From Acetobacteroides hydrogenigenes (GTDB lineage Bacteria; Bacteroidota; Bacteroidia; Bacteroidales; ZOR0009), in contig NZ_SLWB01000002.1 in NCBI RefSeq assembly GCF_004340205.1, positions 186,001 to 250,000 on the forward strand: a DNA stretch of 64,000 bases. The letters run 5' to 3'. A model generated the notes under the pieces. The model searched no databases. It was not told the origin of the DNA and worked only from the letters and a program-made list of their open reading frames with translations. Shown here in pieces: positions 50,286 to 59,300 of this stretch (position 1 is its first letter; every line of letters begins with the position of its first letter). The translations under genes and the position numbers were made by a program.

Positions 50286-52865
50286 CTACTCGTCCCATTC
50301 CACCTTAAACTTTGTCTTCTTCTCCTCCTTTTTGGGCTCTTTTCTTTCGTTTTTTACCTGTGCGGTGGGTTGCTGCCCTGTTGCTTTACGCTGCGTAGAC
50401 ACCTCTTCGCCATCCCACTGCAGCTTAAAGCTTTTTGGTGGAGCGCTGGGCTTTGGCTCTTCCACCTTTTTGGGCGTTCCGTTTATAGGGGCCAATTCGG
50501 GGAGGTGCCAGCTTTTTCCGCTCCAATCGTAGCTCACTTTCGAAGTTTTACTGTTGCCCTCTATTTTGAAGTAGAGCAGAGTATTGTCTTCGAACTCTTG
50601 TTGAGAAATCTGCTTCCTTAATCCAGATCGGGCCTTTTTGAACAGAACATCCTTCAGCGCCAGCTTCACCCTATAGCTGTAGTCGCCATCAAAGCTGTGC
50701 GTGCCAATAAGGCCGAGGTTAATTGCCGTAGAGGCAATGTACATGGCAGGGATGTTAACCATTCCGTTTTTAATGGTTATCTGGTTCTTAAGGTTCGCAA
50801 ATCGAATATTCTCCAGCTCTTTCAGGTCGATATACTTCGAGAGCTTGTATGCAGGCTCGAATTTGATCAGCTGCCCGTTGCTTATGGTGATGTTGGATAC
50901 ACAATCAATTGATTTGATGTCGAGCTTTCCGTTTTGGAAGTGCTGACCCCTAAAGGCGATATCGCCGCTTGCTGTTCCTCTTATGTTCTGGTTGGTTAGC
51001 GTCTTTTGCCCAAAATTGTTGAATGAAGAGAATAGCGACTCAATGCTAATGCTGTCTACCTGAGCGTATAGATCTACGTCAATTTTGTTTTTTAGGTTTG
51101 GCTCAATTTTGCCCACCATGTTGACTTTTCCTCCAAAGGCATTAGCGTTAAGGTGCGAGAAGGCAATTGTAGATCCCTCTTTCTGTATTATTGCTTCGAG
51201 GTTGTTCATTCGTACCCCCCTCAGAATTGCAGATTTTGATTTTACGTTTAAGGTTAGGTTAGCAAGATTAAGCTCCTTTTTAATAGTGCTTTTATTTTTT
51301 TTGAAGTTGAGCGAAAGCAGGTTGTCGAAGTTGATATCCTTTGTGTTGGCGGTAATGTCTACGTTGAATGGTTTTTCTAGCATTAATCCATCGTAGAGGT
51401 CGCTAACCGTTGCAGATATCTCCCCATTTATTGAGTTAGATATAAAGCTTATGTTAGCCTTTGTAATTGTCGGAATAAAAGATATTTCTCCTTTAAGAAT
51501 ATTGTATCTATTCCCATTAATAGGGAAGCTTACTTCGCTAAGCTTAAAGTTGCCATTGTTAACAAGTCGGACGAGCTTAAGCACCGAAAGCGAGTCAAAG
51601 TCTACAATTCCGTTTGCCGTGATATTACCTATTACCGTTCCATCAATTTGTTTTGTAGAATCTATGTGGTAAGCTTCGTTTAATTGACTGATAAATAAGT
51701 TAAAATTAGAAGACAAGCTAATTAGAGGTTTATTGAAATTGGTAAGCGTGAACTTCCCTTCAAAATCTCCAAAATTGGTGTTCACCTTGTACGAATCTAG
51801 AGTTATAAACGCTTTGTTGATATCTCCCTTCCCATTAGAAAAAGAGCCTTTCATGTTTACAGAAGCAATGCTTTTGTCTGTGAGCAGCTCGCTTTTCCCA
51901 CCACGTACGTCAAATTCTCCATAAACAAAAGGATGATGCTTGTTATTCCAAAATCCTACTGCTTTTGCGCTTATGTTTACTTTTCCTTCAAAATTTATCT
52001 TTTCGAGGTTCTGGCTGACTTTAGGAATAAGCTCGTTCATTTCTTTAAGCACCAAATCTGTTCCGCTAATTGCCGCATCAACATAAAAGTTGTTTTCTGT
52101 CGAAAAACCACCGTCTACCGTTAGCTTATTACTCTTATAGGTAACTATAAAGTCTGCAAAGTTAAATGACTTGTAGGCTGCGGACTTAATTCTTCCTGAA
52201 AATTCGAATCGTTTACTGCTTACGTAGCTAATCTTACCAATAGCAAGCTGGTTTACTATTACATCTGCCTTAGATTTTACGTCGAACGTGTTGAGGCTAA
52301 AGCGCCCATTGCTCTTAAGGTTCTTTACAGTGTTTACCAGTGCAATTTGCTTGTTGAGATTTATGAATCGGAGCTTTGTTCGCTGAATCTTAACTTCGTT
52401 AACCTTTAGAAGTATTTCCTCTTTTTTTTCGCCTTCTTTGCTTTTCTTTACTATCTGATAGTTGTTCTTTCCTCTTTTGTCAACAAGAAGGTTTAGCTCG
52501 CCATCCTTTATGGCTATTTGCTTTAGCGTGATTTTGTTGTTGATAAGATCTAAAACATTTAGCCTAATGTTAAGGGCGCGGGCTTTTAGAAGCGTGTCGG
52601 GCTTAATTATTTGTCGAAAATCTTTGCGGGCAATATCTTTTGTTGATAGTATAGATACATCGTATAAGCGGATAGATGCGTAGGGGAAGTCTTTAATAAG
52701 CGAGAAAGATGCATCTCCAATGGTGATGCGGCTGCGAATGTTCTTCCGAATATTGTCTAGTGCAGAGCTGATGATTTTATCTTGGAAAATAAAACCCATA
52801 AGCGTTAGCAAGAATACAGCACCAATAGTTGAAAAAAATACGATCTTAGCAACTCTCCTTTTCAT
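50286..52865 (-). CDS. AsmA-family envelope protein
   Basis: An 859-residue protein with an N-terminal membrane anchor (VAKIVFFSTIGAVFLLTLMGFIF), then AsmA-like beta-groove repeats with many 'G-x-I-x-L-x-V' strands and a SIRLYDVSILSTKD segment. AsmA-like proteins act in lipid transport to, or assembly of, the outer membrane. The C-terminal ~60 residues are low-complexity and K/P/E-rich, probably disordered. The gene stands upstream of rsgA, on the same strand with a 31-bp gap to the rsgA promoter box. Confidence 0.85.
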   Translation of the reverse strand: MKRRVAKIVFFSTIGAVFLLTLMGFIFQDKIISSALDNIRKNIRSRITIGDASFSLIKDFPYASIRLYDVSILSTKDIARKDFRQIIKPDTLLKARALNIRLNVLDLINNKITLKQIAIKDGELNLLVDKRGKNNYQIVKKSKEGEKKEEILLKVNEVKIQRTKLRFINLNKQIALVNTVKNLKSNGRFSLNTFDVKSKADVIVNQLAIGKISYVSSKRFEFSGRIKSAAYKSFNFADFIVTYKSNKLTVDGGFSTENNFYVDAAISGTDLVLKEMNELIPKVSQNLEKINFEGKVNISAKAVGFWNNKHHPFVYGEFDVRGGKSELLTDKSIASVNMKGSFSNGKGDINKAFITLDSYKVNTNFGDFEGKFTLTNFNKPLISLSSNFNLFISQLNEAYHIDSTKQIDGTVIGNITANGIVDFDSLSVLKLVRLVNNGNFKLSEVSFPINGNRYNILKGEISFIPTITKANISFISNSINGEISATVSDLYDGLMLEKPFNVDITANTKDINFDNLLSLNFKKNKSTIKKELNLANLTLNVKSKSAILRGVRMNNLEAIIQKEGSTIAFSHLNANAFGGKVNMVGKIEPNLKNKIDVDLYAQVDSISIESLFSSFNNFGQKTLTNQNIRGTASGDIAFRGQHFQNGKLDIKSIDCVSNITISNGQLIKFEPAYKLSKYIDLKELENIRFANLKNQITIKNGMVNIPAMYIASTAINLGLIGTHSFDGDYSYRVKLALKDVLFKKARSGLRKQISQQEFEDNTLLYFKIEGNSKTSKVSYDWSGKSWHLPELAPINGTPKKVEEPKPSAPPKSFKLQWDGEEVSTQRKATGQQPTAQVKNERKEPKKEEKKTKFKVEWDE

Positions 52866-52919
52866 TTTAATACTCTAAATTTCCACCTTGTTAACCAAAT
52901 TACACAAGAAACTTTTCCT

Positions 52920-53585
52920 ATGGAATGGAGGCGGTTAAAGATAGCCCTTTTTACATCTACCTACATGCTTTTGATGGTTTGGCTAGCTTTTTTTGTGCGC
53001 TATCTTTGGGGCGATAGCATGCCTAATCTTGGAATAATGCCTCGCGATTGGGCTAGTGTGGCTAACTTTCTGGTCTCGCCACTTATTCATACCGGATTAG
53101 ACCATCTTTTCAACAATAGCATAGCGTTTTTTATCCTTTTTCTTACGTGCTTCTACTTTTATGGGGGTATTGCGCTTTGGGTCGTGTTAGGCGGTGTAGT
53201 CTCTGGTTTTTTTGTCTGGATTTTTGGTCGTGAGGCCTACCATGTAGGGTTGAGTGGGGTATGCTATTGCCTGGCATCGTTCCTTTTTTTTAGCGGTATA
53301 ATTCGAAAGAACCTGTCGCTTATGACTATTTCGCTGCTGGTTGTTTTTCTGCAAAGCGAGATGATTTGGGGTTTGTTTCCTTCGCTAAACGAGCCGCTCA
53401 ACATCTCGTGGGAAGGGCACCTTTCGGGAGGGGTCGTTGGCTTTTTTCTTGCGTTTCGTTACCGTAAGCAAGGACCCCCTAATGATTCAATGCCGGAAGA
53501 GGATGACGATGAAGAAGAAGAAGATGATGTTGAAGATAATCAATATGAACGCGATGGTAGTTTATTAGATGAAGAAAATAGATAA
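52920..53585 (+). CDS. Rhomboid-family intramembrane serine protease
   Basis: The 221 residues form six membrane helices. The catalytic serine lies in HVGLSGVCY (S112) and the histidine in WEGHLSGGVVGFF (H167); DHLFNNSIAFFILF (61-74) is the conserved helix-2 motif. The C-terminal ~30 residues are an acidic D/E-rich tail. Rhomboids cleave membrane proteins inside the bilayer. It is divergent from the AsmA gene and upstream of the bactofilin gene. Confidence 0.9.
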   Translation: MEWRRLKIALFTSTYMLLMVWLAFFVRYLWGDSMPNLGIMPRDWASVANFLVSPLIHTGLDHLFNNSIAFFILFLTCFYFYGGIALWVVLGGVVSGFFVWIFGREAYHVGLSGVCYCLASFLFFSGIIRKNLSLMTISLLVVFLQSEMIWGLFPSLNEPLNISWEGHLSGGVVGFFLAFRYRKQGPPNDSMPEEDDDEEEEDDVEDNQYERDGSLLDEENR

Positions 53586-53673
53586 CTACAAATAAAGCTA
53601 AAGATGTGAAGATCGACGTACAAAAAGAATGTGCATTGCTTTAAGTTATATATTTGTCCAAATCTCAAGTAAA

Positions 53674-54057
53674 ATGAAAATTCTAGGGAACATGGCGAAG
53701 AATACAGAGGTAGAGCCAATGTCTAATAATTTGAATATTATTGGTTTTGGTTCGGAAATTAAGGGGGAAGTGAGCACTAATGGCGACATCCGTATTGATG
53801 GATCGCTCAACGGAAACATTACGGCTAAAGGAAAGATTGTTGTGGGGGAAACAGGCCGTATTGTGGGTAATGTTTTTTGCAAGCAATGCGATGTTTTTGG
53901 CTATATTGAGGGGAATGTAAACACTCAGGATATTCTATCGCTAAAGGTATCTGCCAATGTTAATGGAGATATGGTTTGCTCTAAGCTTTCTATAGAGCCA
54001 GGTGCAAAGTTTAGCGGTAAGTGCGATATGAACCAAACTCTTGGAGAGGTTCTATAA
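53674..54057 (+). CDS. Bactofilin
   Basis: A polymer-forming cytoskeletal protein of about 127 residues. The core is a regular beta-helix with GSEIKGEVSTNGDIRIDGSL and successive glycine-bounded turns (IVGNVFCKQCDVFGYIEGNV). Bactofilins form filaments that shape the envelope. The start is uncertain: the ATG at 53674 begins MKILGN, while the ATG at 53692 (MAKN) has an AGGGAAC upstream. A still longer frame from 53629 lacks support. Confidence 0.9.
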   Translation: MKILGNMAKNTEVEPMSNNLNIIGFGSEIKGEVSTNGDIRIDGSLNGNITAKGKIVVGETGRIVGNVFCKQCDVFGYIEGNVNTQDILSLKVSANVNGDMVCSKLSIEPGAKFSGKCDMNQTLGEVL

Positions 54058-54172
54058 GTAGAAATATTTTTGCTAGAGGATTTTGCTCTGCATATAGCTA
54101 AAGTCCTCTAGCGCATTTATACGAATCAAGAAAATGATGTTGTTTGTCCTTGGTGCAGGGGCAAACAATTTT

Positions 54173-54180
54173 TATATTTA
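54173..54180 (+). promoter_or_regulatory. -7-like box TATATTTA for the first polyprenyl synthase
   Basis: A TAnnTTTA match 23 bp before the ATG at 54204. It supports that start over the upstream frame. Confidence 0.45.
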
Positions 54181-54203
54181 GGGATATATTCAGCTTATAC
54201 TAT

Positions 54204-55178
54204 ATGTACTCATTTACCGACCTACAAGCCATTGTCGAAAAGTCGCTTGTACAGCTTCAGCTTCCAAGCGAACCCCAAAATCTTTACGATCCCATTTCGT
54301 ATACGATCTCATTAGGCGGCAAGCGCATTAGACCTGTTCTATGTTTGATGTCTGCTAACCTGTTCTCCGATATTGTTGATAAAGCGGTAAAACCAGCCTT
54401 GGCCCTCGAGATCTTTCACAACTTTACCCTTATTCACGATGATATTATGGATAAGGCAGAGGTGCGAAGAGGAAAGCCTACGGTTTACCGCAAGTGGAAC
54501 ACCAATGTGGCTATTCTATCCGGTGATGCCGCTTGTATCCTTGCCTATAAGTACCTTGTCCAAACGAATGCCGCCATCCTTCCGGAGGTGCTCAAGGTGT
54601 TTACCACCACCGCGCTGGAGGTCTGCGATGGGCAGCAGCTCGATATGGAGTTCGAGCATCTTCCCTTCGTAACCGAGGAGGATTACCTTCGGATGATCGA
54701 GCTTAAGACCTCGGTTCTGCTGGCTGGCGCTGCAAAAATTGGGGCGCTCATCGGCGGGGCATCGATGGTTGATGCCGATCGCATCTACAACTTCGGGCGC
54801 TACCTTGGCCTGGCCTTCCAGCTGCAGGACGACCTGCTGGATACCTACGGCGATCCAAAGGTATTCGGAAAGGCCATCGGCGGTGATATTCTGGCCAACA
54901 AGAAAACCTTCCTAATGATAAACGCGCTTAAGCTTGCAGGGAAAGAGAGCCTTGCTAAGCTGCACCTGATGATGAAGGCCGCTGATGTTTTGCCCGAGGT
55001 GAAAATTGCCCAGGTGAAGCAGGTTTTCGACGAGGTTGGGGTGAGAACGATTGCCGAGGACAAAATTGCCCACTACTACGGGCTGGCCCTTGCTGAGCTG
55101 GGCAAGGTTACCGTTCGCGAGGAGCGCAAGAGCGTTCTCCTTCATTTTGCCGAAAAGCTGATGGGCCGAAACCGTTAG
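54204..55178 (+). CDS. Polyprenyl synthetase, probably short-chain (C15-C20)
   Basis: A 324-residue trans-prenyltransferase with LGGKRIRPVL, the first Asp-rich motif D79-D80-x2-D83 and the second motif FQLQDDLLD. It condenses IPP with allylic diphosphates. The fifth residue before the first motif is aromatic (F74), which in this family limits the product to about C15-C20. I start at the ATG at 54204; the promoter box fits. A second synthase lies 667 bp downstream. Confidence 0.9.
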   Translation: MYSFTDLQAIVEKSLVQLQLPSEPQNLYDPISYTISLGGKRIRPVLCLMSANLFSDIVDKAVKPALALEIFHNFTLIHDDIMDKAEVRRGKPTVYRKWNTNVAILSGDAACILAYKYLVQTNAAILPEVLKVFTTTALEVCDGQQLDMEFEHLPFVTEEDYLRMIELKTSVLLAGAAKIGALIGGASMVDADRIYNFGRYLGLAFQLQDDLLDTYGDPKVFGKAIGGDILANKKTFLMINALKLAGKESLAKLHLMMKAADVLPEVKIAQVKQVFDEVGVRTIAEDKIAHYYGLALAELGKVTVREERKSVLLHFAEKLMGRNR

Positions 55179-55398
55179 CCGGGGATACCCTTTTGGCTGT
55201 AAGAATCCCCAAAGGAGCGATTAGGCGTAAGATATTGGGCGAGGAGCGCAGGCGGAACGGTATAGCCTTCCGCTAAGCGCTCCTCGCTACATTTTTGCCG
55301 ATAGGTAAGAGGATTCTTCCCAATACCTCGAAGGTGCTCCTGCTGCCGCTTCACGAAGCTCGAACACCCGTTGGAGCCATTCGTCAGATGCCTTTAAT

Positions 55399-55640
55399 GT
55401 ATTTCCAATATACCTCGAAAGTATTTCCGATATACAATTAAAGTATATCCAATATACTATTAATGTATCTTCGATATACATTAATAGTATATAAAGTATA
55501 CTATGTAAGTATTCCAGATATACATTAAAAGTATTATCAATATAGCTGTAATGTATATCTAATATACCTCGAAAGTATTTCTGATATACTATTAATGTAT
55601 ATCCAATATACTTTGAATGTATTTCTGATATACCTTTTGC
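55399..55640. repeat. 22-bp phased array, eleven exact units
   Basis: GTAT unit starts lie at 55399, 55421, 55443, 55465, 55487, 55509, 55531, 55553, 55575, 55597 and 55619, exactly 22 bp apart. The first 15 bp of each unit is an imperfect palindrome GTATnTnnnATATAC, and the 7-bp spacer varies freely. The array sits in the 666-bp gap between two polyprenyl synthase genes; no other feature is seen in that gap. Confidence 0.97.
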
Positions 55641-55844
55641 CTAGCTAGAGGATTTCTTAGATGCTGCAGAGCGGGTGGTGTAGGCTATTTTCTGGGGGCT
55701 ACGTAGCCAATTCCGGCCTCCAAAGATTGCTTGGGTTGATGGTAAAGTATCCCTTTATTTCCTTGCCTGCTTACATTTTGCCCGTAAATATTCATCGGTT
55801 GCGGCATAATTTGCTTTCTTTGTGAGTTAAAATCGTTGAATTGC

Positions 55845-56822
55845 ATGTCCGCATCATCAAAAATTATAAAGGCGCCTGTTTTAGAGGAGATGGCATCGTT
55901 CGAAGGGTACTTCAAGAATGCGATGGCCTCGAAGATCCCATTTCTGCAGACGATCGTAAACTACATCCTTCGCCGAAAGGGCAAGCAGCTGCGTCCAACC
56001 ATTGTATTTCTTACCGCTAAGCTCAACGGAGCTGTTACCGAGAAAACCTACGTGGCCGCTTCGATGATTGAGATGCTGCATACGGCCACGCTTATTCACG
56101 ACGATGTGGTGGATGAGGCCTACGAGCGGCGAGGGGCGCTATCCATCAACGCCATGTGGCGCTCCAAGATTGCGGTGCTCCTTGGCGACTACCTCTTGGC
56201 GCGTGGCCTACAGCTTTCGGTGGATTCCAGCTCGTTCGACTTGCTCCGCATCATGTCGGAGGCCGTTAAGGAGATGAGCGAGGGCGAGCTGCTACAAATC
56301 GAGAAGGCCCGCAAGCTCGACATCACCGAGGAGGTGTACTTCGATATTATCCGCAAGAAAACAGCTACGCTGATTGCATCCTGCGCGGCAAACGGGGCAC
56401 AGTCGGTTGGGGCCGAACCCGAGGTTGTACAGCGGATGAGGCTGTATGGCGAGTATATCGGTGTTGCTTTCCAGCTGAAGGATGATCTGTTCGACTACCA
56501 GCATACCAACCTTGTCGGTAAGCCTACGGGTAACGATATCAAGGAAAAAAAGATGACGCTTCCGCTGATCTATGCGCTCCACCATTCATCCAAGGATGAG
56601 CGTAAGCGCGTGCTTAAGCTGGTTCGTGGAGCCCGATCGAAGCCCAAAAATGTAGGAGAAGTTGTCGACTTTGTTACGGCAAGTGGCGGTATTGCCTACA
56701 CCGAAAAGCTTATGCACGACTATCGTGATAAGGCCATAGCCATACTTGCAGCCTATCCCGAAAGTGAGGTTAAGGCTGCACTGGTTGAGCTGGCACACTA
56801 TACCACGCAGCGGAACAAGTAG
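55845..56822 (+). CDS. Polyprenyl synthetase, probably long-chain (menaquinone side chain)
   Basis: A 325-residue trans-prenyltransferase with RRKGKQLRPTIVFL, first Asp motif D86-D87-x2-D90 and second motif FQLKDDLFDY. The fifth residue before the first motif is A81, a small residue that allows long products such as the octaprenyl or heptaprenyl chain of menaquinone. I start at the ATG at 55845; the frame upstream begins with TTG. It is not preceded by an obvious promoter box. Confidence 0.9.
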   Translation: MSASSKIIKAPVLEEMASFEGYFKNAMASKIPFLQTIVNYILRRKGKQLRPTIVFLTAKLNGAVTEKTYVAASMIEMLHTATLIHDDVVDEAYERRGALSINAMWRSKIAVLLGDYLLARGLQLSVDSSSFDLLRIMSEAVKEMSEGELLQIEKARKLDITEEVYFDIIRKKTATLIASCAANGAQSVGAEPEVVQRMRLYGEYIGVAFQLKDDLFDYQHTNLVGKPTGNDIKEKKMTLPLIYALHHSSKDERKRVLKLVRGARSKPKNVGEVVDFVTASGGIAYTEKLMHDYRDKAIAILAAYPESEVKAALVELAHYTTQRNK

Positions 56823-56895
56823 CTTTCCGTTTTTCACCCTAAAGATGGGTAATTCCTAGCTTTTTAGGGTAATTAGTTCTACCTTCGTACATGTT

Positions 56896-58053
56896 ATGAG
56901 CGATTTTAAGTTTATAGATCTATTTTGTGGAATTGGGGGATTCCATTCAGCAATGAGCCAGCTAGGTGGCGAGTGCGTATTTGCTGCCGATATCGATGCT
57001 GACTGCCGTAAGGTATACGAGAATAACTATGGATTGGCGCCGCACAGCGATGTTAGCGCGGTGGATGCCGCCGATATACCCCAGCACGATGTCCTCTGTG
57101 CCGGCTTTCCCTGTCAGGCATTCTCTAAAGCTGGTAAGCAAGCTGGGATGAACGACCCTCGCGGTACTCTTTTCTTCGATATTGTTCGGATTGCCAAGCA
57201 TCATAAGCCAAGCTACATGCTGCTCGAAAACGTCCGTAACCTTGTTGGACACGACAACGGCAACACCTGGCGCGTAATAAAGGCGAACCTCGATGAGCTA
57301 GGGTACGAATTCTCGCACGAGCCCATCATCTTTAGTCCGCATAACATAGGAATACCACAGTTTCGCGAGCGTGTTTTCATCCTCTGCAAGCGTAAGGATG
57401 TTAAGCGTGGTGAGGTGGAGTTTAGCGAGCCTCGTAAGCGTCCGCACTGCGATATCAGAAAAGTAGTAGACCGTTCGCTAACCGACGAACGCTATACCAT
57501 TACCGACAGCGAGCGCGAGATCCTCGAAATCTGGAACGATTTTGCCAAGAACGTAAGCAAGCCACTACCCACATTCCCCGTTTGGACCGCCGAATTTGAA
57601 CCTGAAAACCTAAAGGCTGATATCTCTGGCTATCCGAAGTGGAAGAAGCGGATTATCGAGCAAAATAGGGCGCTCTGGGAGCAAAATAAGCCATTCCTGA
57701 AGGATTGGTGTGCCAAGGCAAAGAAGAACAAAAATTTCACCGGAGCCAAGGCAAAATTCGAATGGCAGGTGGGCGATGCAAAGCCCGAAGTTTGGAGCCA
57801 CCTCATACAGTTTCGTCCATCGGGTGTTCGCATAAAAAAGGCCACCTACTTTCCGGCACTGGTGGCTATTACGCAAACATCAATAGTGGGCGAGCTATCT
57901 CGCCGAATAACACCCAAAGAAGCGGCAGCGCTACAGTCGTTTCCTTCTAGCTTCAAGCTGCATCCTGTTGATAGGATCGCCTACAAGCAGCTTGGCAATG
58001 CGGTAAACGTAGAGGTCGTTAAGTTCTTTGCCAAGCGGCTACTTGGCAAGTAG
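56896..58053 (+). CDS. DNA cytosine-5 methyltransferase without a partner
   Basis: The 385-residue enzyme has motif I FIDLFCGIGGFHSA, catalytic C73 in GFPCQAFSKAG, motif VI MLLENVRNL (E111), IPQFRERVFIL, and a C-terminal motif X with QLGNAVNVEV. It transfers methyl groups to cytosine C5 at a fixed target that I cannot predict. The variable region (about 190-300) carries the target recognition domain. No restriction endonuclease lies beside it, so it may be an orphan regulator or a solitary maintenance enzyme. Confidence 0.93.
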   Translation: MSDFKFIDLFCGIGGFHSAMSQLGGECVFAADIDADCRKVYENNYGLAPHSDVSAVDAADIPQHDVLCAGFPCQAFSKAGKQAGMNDPRGTLFFDIVRIAKHHKPSYMLLENVRNLVGHDNGNTWRVIKANLDELGYEFSHEPIIFSPHNIGIPQFRERVFILCKRKDVKRGEVEFSEPRKRPHCDIRKVVDRSLTDERYTITDSEREILEIWNDFAKNVSKPLPTFPVWTAEFEPENLKADISGYPKWKKRIIEQNRALWEQNKPFLKDWCAKAKKNKNFTGAKAKFEWQVGDAKPEVWSHLIQFRPSGVRIKKATYFPALVAITQTSIVGELSRRITPKEAAALQSFPSSFKLHPVDRIAYKQLGNAVNVEVVKFFAKRLLGK

Positions 58054-58071
58054 GGGAGAAATAGGTCTAGC

Positions 58072-58593
58072 CTATTCGTTCTCCTCCTTTGCCGCAGTAC
58101 CCTTTTTGCTAGTCTTGGCAGTCTTCTTATCCTTTACGTAAACCTGACGTTCGAATGCTTGGTCTAACGAAATAAGGGTTTCAGTACGTGCCACGCCAGG
58201 AATCTTTTGTACCGTATTAACCAGCACATCTAAAAGGTGGTCGTTGTCGCGGCAGTAAATCTTTAGCAGCACGGCGTAATCTCCGGTAACAAAGTGGCAT
58301 TCCACAACTTCAGGTATTCGCTTAATAACCTCTACGGCCTCGGTGTAGTAGCTGGTTTGAATGAGCGATACTCCAACAAAGGCGCATACGTCGTAGCCAA
58401 GGGCTTTGGGTTTAACAATCAGGCGCGAACCGTCTATGATACCGGCATCTTCCATTTTTTTTACGCGCTGGTGGATTGCAGCTCCCGAAATACCGCATTC
58501 TCTTGCAATTTCCAAGAACGGCATACGGGCATTTTTAATTAGGTACGACAAGATCTTTTGGTCGATGTTGTCTAGATGAATTTTACCTGCCAT
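58072..58593 (-). CDS. Lrp/AsnC-family transcriptional regulator
   Basis: This 173-residue protein has an N-terminal helix-turn-helix (about 10-50; ARECGISGAAIHQRVKKME) and a C-terminal RAM ligand-binding domain (about 65-150). A basic lysine-rich tail follows. Members respond to amino acids and control metabolism. The two TTACAA-N-YTGTAAC palindromes upstream (58766-58780 and 58847-58861) are candidate binding sites. The gene is convergent with the methyltransferase, 19 bp away. Confidence 0.93.
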   Translation of the reverse strand: MAGKIHLDNIDQKILSYLIKNARMPFLEIARECGISGAAIHQRVKKMEDAGIIDGSRLIVKPKALGYDVCAFVGVSLIQTSYYTEAVEVIKRIPEVVECHFVTGDYAVLLKIYCRDNDHLLDVLVNTVQKIPGVARTETLISLDQAFERQVYVKDKKTAKTSKKGTAAKEENE

Positions 58594-58765
58594 AACGTTG
58601 CAATTATTACTTGTTTTGCGAATATAACTATTAATTTGAAAGATCCAAGAGTTAAAAAAAATAAATCAACTTGTAAGAGCCAGTATTGTAGCTATTTGAT
58701 GGCTTATATATTGTAATCGTTTAGCTAATGCTATGAATTTGAAGCTTTATTTTTAGCGTTTGCTA

Positions 58766-58861
58766 TTACAAACTGTAACGAAAATGCCTTATTTAATGAT
58801 ACTTTAAAGTGGCTATTCTTCTATTTCTTAATAATAGAATTGCAGCTTACAATTTGTAACC
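58766..58861. promoter_or_regulatory. Two TTACAA-type palindromes upstream of the Lrp gene
   Basis: TTACAAACTGTAACG (58766-58780) and TTACAATTTGTAACC (58847-58861) are 81 bp apart in the same orientation. Palindromes of this kind suit Lrp-type dimers and may be autoregulatory. The rest of the 587-bp gap from the Lrp start to tRNA-Arg shows no other gene. Confidence 0.45.
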
Positions 58862-59144
58862 GATAGCGCTTTTTAAGGCGCATCAATCGCGTTATAGAAC
58901 GGATGGAATCTGGCATTATGTCGTATGAAAAAGGGGAGAGTCTGAACAAAGTCCGAATACGCTCCGTTCGTATCCCGATGTCAAATTGGCATATCCCTGC
59001 GGGGAATGGTTATGCTCTTCGCTTTGGTTTCGTAAAATCGTTTACGTAGACTTGCCGATATTAGTCTTGAATAGAGGGGGAGTAAGGGTTTAGAGTGTAA
59101 AAGAGTAGGGAACTATTTGGTGTTCTTTTTATTTGGGTGTTAAC

Positions 59145-59179
59145 AAAAAAAGTCGTCACTAAAATCAGCGACGACTTTT
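59145..59179 (-). terminator. Terminator after tRNA-Arg
   Basis: AAAAGTCGTC (59148-59157) pairs with GACGACTTTT (59170-59179), with an A run at 59145-59151 giving the minus-strand U tract. Confidence 0.88.
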
Positions 59180-59180
59180 G

Positions 59181-59252
59181 TAGCTCCAACAGGACTCGAA
59201 CCTGTATTTAAAGTTTAGGAAACTTCCGTTCTATCCCTTGAACTATGGAGCC
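59181..59252 (-). tRNA. tRNA-Arg (anticodon CCT)
   Basis: The acceptor arms GGCTCCA / TGGAGCT pair with one G-U. The anticodon stem GAAGT / ACTTT holds loop TTCCTAA with anticodon CCT, which reads AGG codons. The discriminator is A, and CCA is not encoded. It is followed by its own terminator. Confidence 0.95.
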
Positions 59253-59300
59253 ATTCGGAACGCGAATGTAGTAAAAATATCGCGTTCGAGCAATGCTTTT

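Noticed and set aside
15499-55640. CRISPR arrays
   Set aside because: Arrays have no constant 25-40 bp direct repeat separated by unique spacers, no leader and no cas genes; the cores are palindromes with fixed 21-22 bp phase.
56896-58593. A restriction-modification system
   Set aside because: The neighbouring gene is an Lrp-type regulator, and the genes on the other side are prenyl synthases; no endonuclease was found.
58594-59180. A structural RNA gene (such as RNase P RNA or tmRNA)
   Set aside because: I looked for conserved core motifs and found none; only short palindromes and the tRNA-Arg terminator are visible.
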